A stretch of DNA of 64,000 bases from Hyphomicrobiales bacterium (GTDB taxonomy: Bacteria > Pseudomonadota > Alphaproteobacteria > Rhizobiales > CAJQND01): the NCBI GenBank assembly GCA_028285595.1, contig JANQOW010000137.1:1-64000 (forward strand). Direction: 5' to 3'. Shown here one piece after another: positions 1 through 7,957 of this stretch. Every line of letters begins with the position of its first letter. Position 1 is the first letter of the stretch. The notes below the pieces were generated by a model, which did not search any database, was not told the DNA's origin, and worked only from the letters and a program-made list of their open reading frames with translations. The position numbers and the translations under genes are program-made.

Positions 1-1
1 C

Positions 2-274
2 CTGGCGCAAGGGGCGGTTATGGCCTTGGAGGACGCGGTGATCTTAGCGGCTCAACTGGAGGCCCATGAGAGCGCCGAAAGTGCTCTCAGAGCCTACGAG
101 GCCGCGCGCCAGCCAAGGCTTGCCCAGATGTATGACATGTGCCGCAAAGCCGGCATGGCCTATCACGCCGGCGGCCCCTTCCGGTTCATCCGCAATCTGG
201 TCTTGCGCCGCATGAGCGATACGGCCTCGCGAAACCGGGTGGCGTGGATTTATGATTGGCGTGCCTCTGGTTAA
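2..274 (+). CDS. FAD-dependent monooxygenase, C-terminal part (5' end outside window)
   Basis: The frame is open from base 2, so only the last 90 codons are present. The opening residues AQGAVMALEDAVILA match the motif near the C-terminus of PHBH/UbiH-type flavin monooxygenases, where a Gly-rich turn and a conserved Glu-Asp contact FAD, followed by the usual helix with AYEAARQPR. These enzymes hydroxylate aromatic or related substrates using NAD(P)H and O2. The substrate cannot be inferred because the N-terminal domain is missing. Its TAA stop overlaps the stop of the convergent PEP-CTERM gene. Family confidence is good; function is open. Confidence 0.75.
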   Translation: MAQGAVMALEDAVILAAQLEAHESAESALRAYEAARQPRLAQMYDMCRKAGMAYHAGGPFRFIRNLVLRRMSDTASRNRVAWIYDWRASG

Positions 275-1194
275 GAGCTGGGGTTCAAACCCGGCAGCAG
301 TGGTTCTTTCCTTTTGCGTCTCCTGCGCATGAAACCGAGTAGGCCTACCGCACTGAGGAGCAATGGCAAGGCCGCGGGAGTTGGAACCTCAGCATGGGGT
401 GCGACACCGTCGGTATAGTTAAATCCGGAATCAGATCCCAAAAGCCCATTAACAATCTCATTGCCGCTATCGTCGAACACTGTGGACCCAATGAGCCTCA
501 AGCTATTGTATGCGTCCACGCCTAATCGACACGTTCCAGTCTTATTTGGACTTCCAAGCGCTCCTTGCGCACCGCAGTTTTGTTCGGTGAATAAGGCGAT
601 GCCGAGGTCCAGCTGCCCCCCGTTAAAAGTTAAGTCTATGAAACCGGAACCTGTGGAACCGATATCATCCGTATCAACCAAAACAGCTGTTGGATTATTG
701 GCATAAAGATTTACGCGCTGAAAAACGACTTGAGAGTTCACGGTTGCATTAAAAGTGTTTCTCGCAAAGTTGATCGAGCTCCCAAAAAAAGATCCGGTCA
801 CCTGCTCAACAAAATTAGCGGAGATGTCGTAGAACAAGCGATATACTCCCGTTTGTTCTGCAAAATATAATGTATCGAAGATACTAGCCCCGCCCCGCCA
901 AAAATCGTTGCTACCGGGGGAGGGTTCTCCAAATATCGAACCTATGACCTGACTTCTCAGCCCAATGTCTCCATACGATGCCCTCGCATCGATGCCGTCT
1001 CCCGTTGCGAAAGATCCACAAGAGGCGTTTGCTACGCCACTGGAAGCTGATTGACTGTCGCAAGTTGATCCAAGTGTGGATTGCGTAAACACGTTTAGAA
1101 CGGCTGCTTGGGCCGCGCTGGTGCTGGCGATAAATGTAATTGCGATAATCGCATGCAAATAAATGGTAAGCTTTAAATTCTGGATGTTTTTCAT
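271..1194 (-). CDS. PEP-CTERM (VPLPA-type) sorting domain surface protein
   Basis: This encodes 307 residues from the ATG at 1194; an in-frame TTG at 1236 would add 14 residues ahead of a clear signal peptide and is less likely. The N-terminus has a basic start, a hydrophobic run and an ASTSAAQA cleavage region. The C-terminus has the tripartite sorting signal: a Pro-Thr-Pro-Ala-Ala motif, a hydrophobic segment (LPLLLSAVGLLGF) and a cluster of Arg/Lys. In known systems an exosortase cuts such proteins at the membrane; none is visible here. The middle is Ser/Gly/Asn-rich with paired Cys residues and no recognised enzyme fold. Base composition is AT-richer than most of the window. A role at the surface or in extracellular matrix is inferred from the sorting signal only. 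Confidence 0.8.
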   Translation of the reverse strand: MKNIQNLKLTIYLHAIIAITFIASTSAAQAAVLNVFTQSTLGSTCDSQSASSGVANASCGSFATGDGIDARASYGDIGLRSQVIGSIFGEPSPGSNDFWRGGASIFDTLYFAEQTGVYRLFYDISANFVEQVTGSFFGSSINFARNTFNATVNSQVVFQRVNLYANNPTAVLVDTDDIGSTGSGFIDLTFNGGQLDLGIALFTEQNCGAQGALGSPNKTGTCRLGVDAYNSLRLIGSTVFDDSGNEIVNGLLGSDSGFNYTDGVAPHAEVPTPAALPLLLSAVGLLGFMRRRRKRKEPLLPGLNPSS

Positions 1195-1632
1195 CTTTAC
1201 AAAACTTTCTTTGAATTCAATTCTTGGCTTTCTCAAAGTATCCGCTCATTTGATTTTTTATCTGAATACAATCGCATGAGGATCGACGTTGTTGGTTGGC
1301 GCTCGTCATATTCTGGCTCGAACGCCAACAGTCGCGACAATAATCTGTAACGATTACCCCAGGCATGACCCAATTGGACTATCGCACATCACGAATTGAA
1401 AAAAATTCTCGTTAAGATATAGAGGCTTGAATGTGTGTTCTTGTTATGTTGGTGTTATTTGGAGGTGTTGCTATATGACGTTGAGTGTAAACAACTGAAT
1501 GCAAAAAATGTCCGTTTATATACTGTCCGATATTTATTCTGTACGCTGAATATTTGAAATGCAGATTCGATTTTTCATGTTCCTGAATGTTTAGGTTTTC
1601 CAAATTGATCTCGTCGGGAGAAAGCTTGTTTC
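1195..1632. other. AT-rich divergent intergenic region
   Basis: About 440 bases separate the divergent PEP-CTERM and LuxR-type genes, and they are visibly AT-richer than the surroundings. The region should hold both promoters. A GGGAGAAA ribosome-binding site lies about 10 bases before the LuxR ATG at 1633. A 63-codon frame on the minus strand (1412-1603) has no recognisable domain and I do not call it a gene. No convincing long palindrome was found. Confidence 0.5.
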
Positions 1633-2769
1633 ATGCTTATTCAATTTGAAGACCAGGCCCGATTGTCATCACTCGCTTTTGCAGCTGCGTTGGACGCAAG
1701 TCGTTGGCAGGATTACTTTGATCATCTCGCAAGGATTTCAGGCGGGGTGCGGCCAATGCTCGTGGGTCAGGATTTGACAACAGGGGTTACGCCCGTGGCG
1801 GTTTCCTCTGGATATGACCCAGACTCTCTCGATATCTACAACACGTATTATGCAGACAAAAACTTGTGGGCCAGGCGTTTCGTAGACTGCGAGCCAGGCG
1901 TGCCAATGTCCGCGGAGGAGATGTGTCCGCGCGAAGTGCTGGAAAAGTCTGAGTTTTACAATGATTGGGTGCTCCCCACTGATGACATAATCGGCGGCGG
2001 TGGGACTGTCTTGTTCAGGGATGAAAGCCGGATGTTTTTGCTCGGCGGCAATATTCGGCGAAGAGATGTGGACAGACTTGAAGGTAACTGGCTTGACCTT
2101 GTAAGACTTCTCGCGCCTCAATTGCAGGGCGCTCTGGAGATCCATCGGACTATCTCCGGTCTAAAGTTCGAACAATGGGCTAGCCAGGAGGCAGGCGCCT
2201 CGCACGACACATCCATTGTTATTCTCGATTCCGATCGCCGGATTCACTACAGAAGCAAGAGGGCAGACGAACAAATTGCGGACGGCAGTGTGATCGCAAC
2301 TGATTTACAGGGCCGACTTTGTTTTGCCGACCCCAGCACGCAACAGCGATTGGCATTGGGCTTGAAGCGCTCCTGGGACGACCACAATTCTGGTCCACTG
2401 GTGTTTATAGGCAAGGCACTGGATTCGAAGCGGCGTTATGTCTGCAGACTTGCAAGTATGGACCCTCAATACTTCGATTCTTCGCCATTCGGTGTTGTGC
2501 TCGGGCCGACGGGCAACATGCATCTGCTCACAGCCGAGCCGCTCGATCGTAAGCAGAGAACAGACCCCGACATAGTCACACACTCTGCATTGACAAAATC
2601 GGAAACCGACATTGTGTTTCAGTTCGCGGATGGACATTCGCTTCGCGACATATCAGAGTCACGCAAAGTCAGTCTGCACACAGTTCGCAATCAAATAAAA
2701 TCTGCGATGGCAAAGCTGGATGTCCATCGCCAGGTCGATCTGGTGCGTCTTGTTCAGAACATGAAATGA
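1633..2769 (+). CDS. LuxR-family helix-turn-helix transcriptional regulator
   Basis: This is a 378-residue protein whose last 60 residues (about 320-378) form a LuxR/FixJ-type DNA-binding domain: LTKSETDIV, then DGHSLRDIS, then VSLHTVRNQIKSAMAKL. The N-terminal 300 residues are not an obvious acyl-homoserine-lactone or response-receiver domain; no phosphoacceptor pattern was seen. Similar long LuxR proteins with an uncharacterised PAS-like front half are common in alphaproteobacteria. It is divergent from the PEP-CTERM gene and shares its AT-richer composition, so it may control that gene. The start is supported by GGGAGAAA about 10 bases upstream. The signal sensed is unknown. Confidence 0.8.
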   Translation: MLIQFEDQARLSSLAFAAALDASRWQDYFDHLARISGGVRPMLVGQDLTTGVTPVAVSSGYDPDSLDIYNTYYADKNLWARRFVDCEPGVPMSAEEMCPREVLEKSEFYNDWVLPTDDIIGGGGTVLFRDESRMFLLGGNIRRRDVDRLEGNWLDLVRLLAPQLQGALEIHRTISGLKFEQWASQEAGASHDTSIVILDSDRRIHYRSKRADEQIADGSVIATDLQGRLCFADPSTQQRLALGLKRSWDDHNSGPLVFIGKALDSKRRYVCRLASMDPQYFDSSPFGVVLGPTGNMHLLTAEPLDRKQRTDPDIVTHSALTKSETDIVFQFADGHSLRDISESRKVSLHTVRNQIKSAMAKLDVHRQVDLVRLVQNMK

Positions 2770-2950
2770 GTGATTGAAGCACGTATCGAATGATCCGCTA
2801 TTTCAGTCCAGCTGCTTCCATGATGGAGGAACAGGCGCGGCGTACGCACGTCCTGGACCTGCCCCTTTCCGGTCAGCGGGATGCTCGCTGATTGGCGCAT
2901 GGGCGTTGCTCGTATACTCTGCCTGAAAAAAGCAAACCCAGGAGACGCTC

Positions 2951-4288
2951 GTGAATCTTCACCGCATGCTCGGCGCAAGAGCCGAAGAAGGCCGCCCTAT
3001 TGGTGTGGGCCTGATCGGGGCCGGCAAATTCGGCACCATGTTTCTCACCCAGGCCCGCCTGACCACGGGGCTTGCCATCACCGGCATTGCGGATCTGGAC
3101 GTAAACCGGGCGCAAAGTTCATGTGCGCTGGCCGGCTGGCCGGCTGAACAAACGGTGATAGGGGACCTGGCGGGCGCCGATAATTCCGGCCCCACCACCA
3201 TTGGAGATGATGCCGAAGCGCTCATCAATAACCCGTCGGTGGAGGTGATCATCGATGCCACCGGACACCCGTCGGCCGGCATTCATCACTGCCTGAAGGC
3301 CATTGAGGCGGGCAAGCATGTGGTGATGGTGAACGTTGAAGCCGATGTGGTGGCCGGGCCGCTGCTGGCGCGCAAGGCGAAAGAGGCGGGCGTGGTCTAT
3401 TCGCTCGCCTGGGGCGATCAGCCGGCCTTGATCTGCGAGCATGTGGACTGGGCCCGGGCGTGCGGCTTCAAGGTGGTGTGCGCCGGCAAGGGGACGCGCT
3501 ATCTGCCGCAATATCATGGCCTGACGCCGGAGAGCGTTTGGGATGTGCTGAAGATCTACCTTAACGTGGATGAGAACAGCGACATCAACCCGAAGATGTT
3601 CAATTCGTTCCTGGACGGCACCAAGTCCGGCATTGAAATGACGGCGGTGTGCAATGCCACCGGGCTGGTGCCGCAGGCCGATGGGCTGAAGTTCCCGCCG
3701 GCAAGCCGGTTCGAACTCGCCGATGTGTGCAAGCCGCAAAGTGCGGGCGGCCAGCTCACCGCGGACGGCACGACGGAGTGTGTCTCTTCCCTCTATCGCG
3801 ATGGCAGCGATGTGCCCCACAATCTGGTGATGGGCACCTATGTGGTGTTTGAGGGGGAGACGGATTATGCCCGCGAGTGCTTCAGCCAATATCACATGCT
3901 TCAGGACGAGAGCGCCCGCTATGCCGCGCTCTATCGGCCTATCCATATGATCGGTCTGGAGTTGGGCCTGTCGGTGGCCTCGGCCGCCCTGCGCGGTGAG
4001 CCCACGGGGGCGCCCATATGTTTCAACTCCGACGTGGTGGCGACCGCCAAACGGCCGTTGAAAGCCGGCGAGGTTTTGGACGGGGAGGGCGGCTACATGG
4101 TCTGGGGTCAGCAGATGCCGGCGTCCACATCTTTGCAGCTCGGCGGTTTGCCCTTGGGCCTGGCGCAAGGCGTTAAGGTGGCCCACGATATCAGCGAGGG
4201 CGCGCGCCTGACCTGGAGCGACGTGGTGATTGATCAGACGGATGCGGCGGTGAAGGTGAGGCGCGAGATGGAGACAGCGTTCGGCTGA
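2951..4288 (+). CDS. Homoserine dehydrogenase-like NAD(P)-dependent oxidoreductase with C-terminal SAF domain
   Basis: This encodes 445 residues from a GTG at 2951 with CAGGAGA just upstream. The N-terminal Rossmann fold shows GLIGAGKFGTMF (about residues 18-29) and the region around residues 95-150 has the DATGHPSAG and GKHVVMVNVEAD patterns of COG4091 proteins, described as predicted homoserine dehydrogenases. The C-terminal 90 residues (AKRPLKAGEVL) resemble the SAF domain that binds carbohydrate or acid substrates. Family members oxidise hydroxy acids or sugar acids with NAD(P), but this member's substrate is not known. It converges on the dioxygenase gene downstream and has no close co-directional partner. 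Confidence 0.8.
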   Translation: MNLHRMLGARAEEGRPIGVGLIGAGKFGTMFLTQARLTTGLAITGIADLDVNRAQSSCALAGWPAEQTVIGDLAGADNSGPTTIGDDAEALINNPSVEVIIDATGHPSAGIHHCLKAIEAGKHVVMVNVEADVVAGPLLARKAKEAGVVYSLAWGDQPALICEHVDWARACGFKVVCAGKGTRYLPQYHGLTPESVWDVLKIYLNVDENSDINPKMFNSFLDGTKSGIEMTAVCNATGLVPQADGLKFPPASRFELADVCKPQSAGGQLTADGTTECVSSLYRDGSDVPHNLVMGTYVVFEGETDYARECFSQYHMLQDESARYAALYRPIHMIGLELGLSVASAALRGEPTGAPICFNSDVVATAKRPLKAGEVLDGEGGYMVWGQQMPASTSLQLGGLPLGLAQGVKVAHDISEGARLTWSDVVIDQTDAAVKVRREMETAFG

Positions 4289-4336
4289 CGCTTACGGCTT
4301 CTGCGGGCGCAGAGCTTGTCAGCACCGCCGGCCAAT

Positions 4337-5389
4337 CTAGCCGTTGTTCACCAGCGCCTTATAAGCATCGCCCTCGCCGGAAGGCCGCTTGCCCTCTTGG
4401 CGCATGATGCCGGGGCCCGAATGCAGTTCCATTTCCGCCGGCGCCGGGCGCCCGTCCGGGACGTCCAGCCATAAGCGCAGCAGATGGCGCCGATATCCCG
4501 CCGCAACGTCGTCCTCAAAGCCGCTCCTGGCGTGAAGCACCACATAATTGTTCTGGAACACGGCCTGGCCCGGCTCGATCAGGAACTCCAACATCACGTC
4601 GTCCCGCTTGGCCACCTCATCGAAATAGTCCAACGCCCGGCGTTGCAGTTCGCTGAGGGGCCGGCCCAGGACTTCAGCGCCGTTCTCCAGGTAGCTGCGC
4701 ACATACCGCGCGCTGATGAGGCCATCCTTATAGGCCAGCACGGGCACGTTCCACGGCGTGACCGGGTCTTCGCCCGGGCCGTGCTCGCCTGCGCGATAGT
4801 AGCGGAAGCCCTGATAGAGCGGCTCCAGATACTCCGGATGGTGCTTCAGGATCTCGTTGTGGATCGTGACCACTGAAGCAAACTGACTGAGGCCACCGGT
4901 CTTGGCTGTGGCCAGGCTCAAGAGAGAGACGATCTCCGAGAGGTCGGTGTGGAGGCTGAGATCCTGTTTGTTGCGGTAGGCCCGCGCGTTGGGATCGTTT
5001 TGAGAGTGATCCATCACATGGCCCAGCCGGTCTCCCATGACCGACTGGGAAACGCCCCGGCCCATATGGGTGCCGAGGCCCCAATAGATCAGGCTGATCT
5101 CCTCCTCGCTGTAGCGATCCAGAGGAAACCCCCGGACCAGCACGAAGCCGCGCCCGGTCTGGATCTCATCAAAGATGGCCTTGATGTCCTCGGCGATCTC
5201 AGGAACCTCAAAGTGCTGCTTTTCCACATTGTCCAAGGTCAGGCCTTGGCGGTGGATGGCCTCCAGAGCTTTGTCGAATGCGGCGTAATGGCGTGGACCC
5301 AGATCGAAGGCATAATCGTCCGGGGAGGTGAAATCGCTGGCCTTCCAAGCGCTTGGGTGATCGACCGGCTGGCGGCAAATGTTCATCAT
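4337..5389 (-). CDS. TauD/TfdA-family Fe(II)/2-oxoglutarate-dependent dioxygenase
   Basis: This has 350 residues from the ATG at 5389, which has GAGGG 8 bases upstream; an ATG at 5416 would add nine residues but lacks a ribosome-binding site. The facial triad is visible: His147 and Asp149 in SLHTDLS and the distal His286 in VVLHARSGF. The Arg in HLLRLWLD about 19 residues later is placed to bind 2-oxoglutarate. Enzymes of this fold hydroxylate small organic substrates such as taurine, gamma-butyrobetaine or carnitine-like amines, with release of CO2 and succinate. The substrate is unassigned. It is transcribed toward the SAF-domain dehydrogenase and has no operon partner. Confidence 0.85.
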   Translation of the reverse strand: MMNICRQPVDHPSAWKASDFTSPDDYAFDLGPRHYAAFDKALEAIHRQGLTLDNVEKQHFEVPEIAEDIKAIFDEIQTGRGFVLVRGFPLDRYSEEEISLIYWGLGTHMGRGVSQSVMGDRLGHVMDHSQNDPNARAYRNKQDLSLHTDLSEIVSLLSLATAKTGGLSQFASVVTIHNEILKHHPEYLEPLYQGFRYYRAGEHGPGEDPVTPWNVPVLAYKDGLISARYVRSYLENGAEVLGRPLSELQRRALDYFDEVAKRDDVMLEFLIEPGQAVFQNNYVVLHARSGFEDDVAAGYRRHLLRLWLDVPDGRPAPAEMELHSGPGIMRQEGKRPSGEGDAYKALVNNG

Positions 5390-5580
5390 CTGAGCGGCCC
5401 TCGTTCGCGTCGTCATTTTTGATTAACCATGCTGTCACTTTCCGGCGGCGTGCGCAAGCAATCCAGGCGTTCACGGCGCGGTGATTGCAGGTCACCAAAA
5501 GAACTCAATTCGGTAAAATTCGTGTCGCGTTTCAGTGGTTTATGAGCCGCCATCTGAGAAGCAACAAGAGGCAAACCAGG

Positions 5581-5880
5581 ATGCGTCAGCGTCGTTTACA
5601 TCAGGGCCGTGGGGCCACCGTCAAAGCAAAGTTCTGGCGTAAGATTGCCACCGTGTTCGCCCTGGTGAGCGCGATTTTGGTGTCTGGTCTTTTCGGCATG
5701 AACAACGCCGATGCGGTGAGCGTGAATGCCGCCAGCACTGCTGCCGCCGTAGGCCCAAGCCATGTGATTGCGCTTGTCCTGCTGTTGGTTCTGTTCTTTG
5801 TCACCGCCGGCCTTGTGGGCCTGTTCTGGTATCATCTGATCGACAGTCAGACACCGCGGCGGGGGAATCGCGAACTCTAG
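5581..5880 (+). CDS. Small membrane protein of unknown function
   Basis: From the ATG at 5581, preceded by AAGAGG, the product is 99 residues; the frame is open further upstream to 5485 without better support. A basic N-terminus is followed by a hydrophobic segment (ATVFALVSAILVSGLFG), an Ala/Ser-rich loop and a second strong transmembrane helix (IALVLLLVLFFVTAGLVGLFWY). A short basic tail follows. No domain was recognised. It stands alone between divergent and convergent neighbours, so context gives no hint of function. Confidence 0.5.
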   Translation: MRQRRLHQGRGATVKAKFWRKIATVFALVSAILVSGLFGMNNADAVSVNAASTAAAVGPSHVIALVLLLVLFFVTAGLVGLFWYHLIDSQTPRRGNREL

Positions 5881-5941
5881 AGCAGGTCTTTGTCCTATGG
5901 AATCGCTTGACCGGGTTTAAGCTTGGCCAACGGTTTTGGGC

Positions 5942-6898
5942 TCAAAAGTTGCCGTTGCCGCCTGAAGCGCCGCCGGCATTGCTCCCGCCATTGGTTCCAC
6001 CGTCGTTCCCGCCGTTGGTTCCACCGTCGTTCCCGCCATTGCTTCCGCCGTTGGTTCCACCGTTGCTGCCGCCGTTAGTTCCGCCGTTGCTTCCTCCATT
6101 GGTTCCACCATTGCCTCCGCCGTTAGCGCCACCATTGTTCCCGCCGTTGCCTCCGCCATTTCCGCCGGAGCCATCCGTATCCTGACCGTCCGTGCCGCTT
6201 CCGCTGGTGCACTTTGCCACGATCCAGCGCGGTGCTTGGATGCTGCGCAGGAGGTGGGATTGGAAATGCAGAAACGGCGCGGCCCGCGCGGACGGTGTGC
6301 CCTGCAATATCCGCCGGGTCAGACCGGTGGATGAGGTGAAGCCTCCATCCTGGTCGATCCGCAGGCAGGCGCACGGGTCTCGGAGGGTCTGGCAGGCGCC
6401 GGCGCCGTTGCAGGCGGTCAACTCGCCCTGCAACAGGGTGAGGATGGTTTCCCCTCCGCTGCCCACGAAGACATCGAACATGGTGCCGCGCACCCCGACG
6501 GTGGAGGACGGGGTGACTACCTGATAGGCTTTTTTCCGCAATGACCCGGAGGCAAACCGGAACGCACCCCGGGCCGCTTTCAAGATCAGCTTTTCATCGC
6601 CGCCTCCGGAAAACACCGCATCATCCAGGACAATGGATGAATTGGCCCCCACCGCCAGACGCGTGTTGTCGGCGAAGCGGAACTGGGCCGTGCTGTGGGC
6701 CCTGGTGCGGATACGCTGGTCGCGGAACACGTTATCGCCGCGCGAAAGCGCCCTGGTGCGGCCTTCGAGAGAGCCGGTGACTGTGTTCTGGATTCTATCG
6801 GCCCGGCCGATTGTCTCCTGAGCGGCGGGCCCACGCTCCGGCGCAAAGAGAAGAAACACGCTGCAGGCCGCCGCTGCGGCCCATCGTTTTGCACTCAT
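5942..6898 (-). CDS. Secreted FecR-domain protein with Gly/Asn repeat tail (copy 1)
   Basis: This is 318 residues. A signal peptide (residues 1 to about 26) is followed by a FecR domain (about 40-160) with the typical order of beta-strand motifs: LSRGDNVF, FADNTRLAVGANSS, ARGAFRFASG and TPSSTVGVRGTMFDV. FecR domains are best known from sigma-factor regulators, but this protein has no transmembrane anchor and no FecI-type sigma factor is adjacent. Four Cys residues lie in the next segment. The last 75 residues are built from NGG-T/S units, a 12-bp period with a 24-bp higher order at 5950-6175. It is the last of three tandem paralogues on this strand and shares its leader with copy 2. Confidence 0.8.
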   Translation of the reverse strand: MSAKRWAAAAACSVFLLFAPERGPAAQETIGRADRIQNTVTGSLEGRTRALSRGDNVFRDQRIRTRAHSTAQFRFADNTRLAVGANSSIVLDDAVFSGGGDEKLILKAARGAFRFASGSLRKKAYQVVTPSSTVGVRGTMFDVFVGSGGETILTLLQGELTACNGAGACQTLRDPCACLRIDQDGGFTSSTGLTRRILQGTPSARAAPFLHFQSHLLRSIQAPRWIVAKCTSGSGTDGQDTDGSGGNGGGNGGNNGGANGGGNGGTNGGSNGGTNGGSNGGTNGGSNGGNDGGTNGGNDGGTNGGSNAGGASGGNGNF

Positions 6899-6901
6899 AC
6901 G

Positions 6902-6914
6902 TTGTTTGCCTCAT
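6902..6914 (-). promoter_or_regulatory. Leader with ribosome-binding site, shared with FecR copy 2
   Basis: On the minus strand this reads ATGAGGCAAACAA. The GAGG is spaced about 10 bases before the ATG of FecR copy 1. The identical 13 bases stand before copy 2 at 7864-7876, showing that the duplication included the translation start region. Confidence 0.6.
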
Positions 6915-6980
6915 GGAATTCCCCATGGGGTAAATCTGTATGTCTCTGCTAACGGGATCTATGTCCACTTTTAAACAGTT

Positions 6981-7022
6981 GGACGCTGCGGGCCAGTTCC
7001 TGGTGAACTGGCCCGCACGTCC
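6981..7022. terminator. Perfect 12-bp hairpin downstream of FecR copy 2
   Basis: GCGGGCCAGTTC (6988-6999) pairs fully with GAACTGGCCCGC (7005-7016) around a five-base loop, and GGACG/CGTCC extends the stem after a small bulge. It sits 26 bases beyond the stop of FecR copy 2 and before copy 1. There is no close U-run on the minus strand, so it could be a terminator, an mRNA 3'-end stabiliser or a processing site that sets the ratio of the two genes. Confidence 0.6.
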
Positions 7023-7047
7023 TTATCACGTGGCCAAGAGCAGCTCT

Positions 7048-7860
7048 TTACCCGAAGTTCGTGCCACCGTTGGTGCCACCATCGCTGCCACCGTTGCCGT
7101 TGTTACCGTTGTTACCGCCGTTGCCGCCGGAGCCGTCAGTATCCTGGCCGTCGGTTCCATCGCCGCCGGTGCACTTGCGGATCAGCCAGCCAGGGGCCTG
7201 GATGGAGCGCAGGAGGTGGGATTGGAAATGCAGGAAAGGCGCTGCCTGGGATGAGCGCAGGCCGCGCAGAACCCGTTGGGTGAGACCGTTTGAGGACGTG
7301 ATGTTGCCGCTTCGGTCAATTCTCAGACAGCCGCAGGGATCCTTGACGGTCCGGCATTCGCCGCCACTGGTGCAGGCGGTCAACTGGCCTTGCAGCAAGG
7401 TGAGAATGGTGTTGCCGTTGCGATCCACATAGCCATCGAACATGGTGCCGCGGATGCCAACCGTGGAGGACGGGGTGACCAGCTTGTATGCCTTTTTGCG
7501 CAGCTTGCCTGAGGCAAAGCGAAACGCCCCCCGGGCCGCCTTGATGATCAGCCGCTCACTGGCGTCTCCGGAAAACACAGCCCGGTCCAGTGTGATGGAC
7601 GAGTTTGCGCCCACGGCGAGACGGGTGTTGTCGTTGAAGCGGATTTGCGCCGTGCTGTTGGATCGGGTGCGGATGCGCTGGTTTTGAAACACACTGTCTC
7701 CGCGTGAGAGCTGCGTGCTGCGCCCACCAATAATCCCTGTGACGTTGTTTTGGACGCGGTCGGCCTTGCCGATGTTTTCTGCTGTTGCTTGGCTAATGGA
7801 CGTCGCGAAATAGAACACTAGTCCTGACATGGCCAGGATGACGTTTGTTTTTATACTCAT
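7048..7860 (-). CDS. Secreted FecR-domain protein (copy 2)
   Basis: This is 270 residues, closely similar to copy 1. It has a signal peptide (MSIKTNVILAMSGLVFYFATSIS onward), then a FecR domain with LSRGDSVF, FNDNTRLAVGANSS, ARGAFRFASGKL and TPSSTVGIRGTMFDGYV. A Cys-containing segment (CRTVKDPCGCLRID) follows. The block APFLHFQSHLLRSIQAP is the same as in copy 1, as is the TDGQDTDGSGGN motif that opens the tail, but the Gly/Asn tail is much shorter. Tail length therefore varies between paralogues, as expected for unstable short repeats. No sigma factor or TonB receptor is adjacent. A periplasmic or surface location is inferred. Confidence 0.8.
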   Translation of the reverse strand: MSIKTNVILAMSGLVFYFATSISQATAENIGKADRVQNNVTGIIGGRSTQLSRGDSVFQNQRIRTRSNSTAQIRFNDNTRLAVGANSSITLDRAVFSGDASERLIIKAARGAFRFASGKLRKKAYKLVTPSSTVGIRGTMFDGYVDRNGNTILTLLQGQLTACTSGGECRTVKDPCGCLRIDRSGNITSSNGLTQRVLRGLRSSQAAPFLHFQSHLLRSIQAPGWLIRKCTGGDGTDGQDTDGSGGNGGNNGNNGNGGSDGGTNGGTNFG

Positions 7861-7863
7861 CTA

Positions 7864-7876
7864 TTGTTTGCCTCAT
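7864..7876 (-). promoter_or_regulatory. Leader with ribosome-binding site, shared with FecR copy 1
   Basis: This is the second copy of the 13-base leader ATGAGGCAAACAA (minus strand), placing GAGG upstream of the ATG at 7860. FecR copy 3 lacks it, which suggests that copies 1 and 2 are the more recent duplication. Confidence 0.55.
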
Positions 7877-7957
7877 ACTAACCCCCACGTGATGCTGTCA
7901 TTGCTGGGACCTTAATAGAGTTTTAACCGGTTTTGAACCGGCCGCCAGCTCTTATTC

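Noticed and set aside
1412-1603. A 63-codon minus-strand frame in the AT-rich gap
   Set aside because: There is no convincing ribosome-binding site, no domain and it occupies the promoter region of two divergent genes.
2790-2891. A 33-codon frame between the LuxR and dehydrogenase genes
   Set aside because: It is too short, lacks a ribosome-binding site and has no known family.
3119-4186. A 355-codon minus-strand frame
   Set aside because: It is antisense to the SAF-domain dehydrogenase; the long open frame is a result of high GC, and its His/Arg/Gln-rich translation matches nothing.
5907-6185. A 92-codon Pro/Leu-rich frame on the plus strand (PPLVPP repeats)
   Set aside because: It is the antisense reading of the Gly/Asn repeat tail of FecR copy 1; it has no start context and no family. 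The same holds for 7061-7432.
7927-7941. CCGGTT-TTG-AACCGG hairpin beyond FecR copy 3
   Set aside because: The six-pair stem lacks a U-run on the minus strand and is too weak to call.
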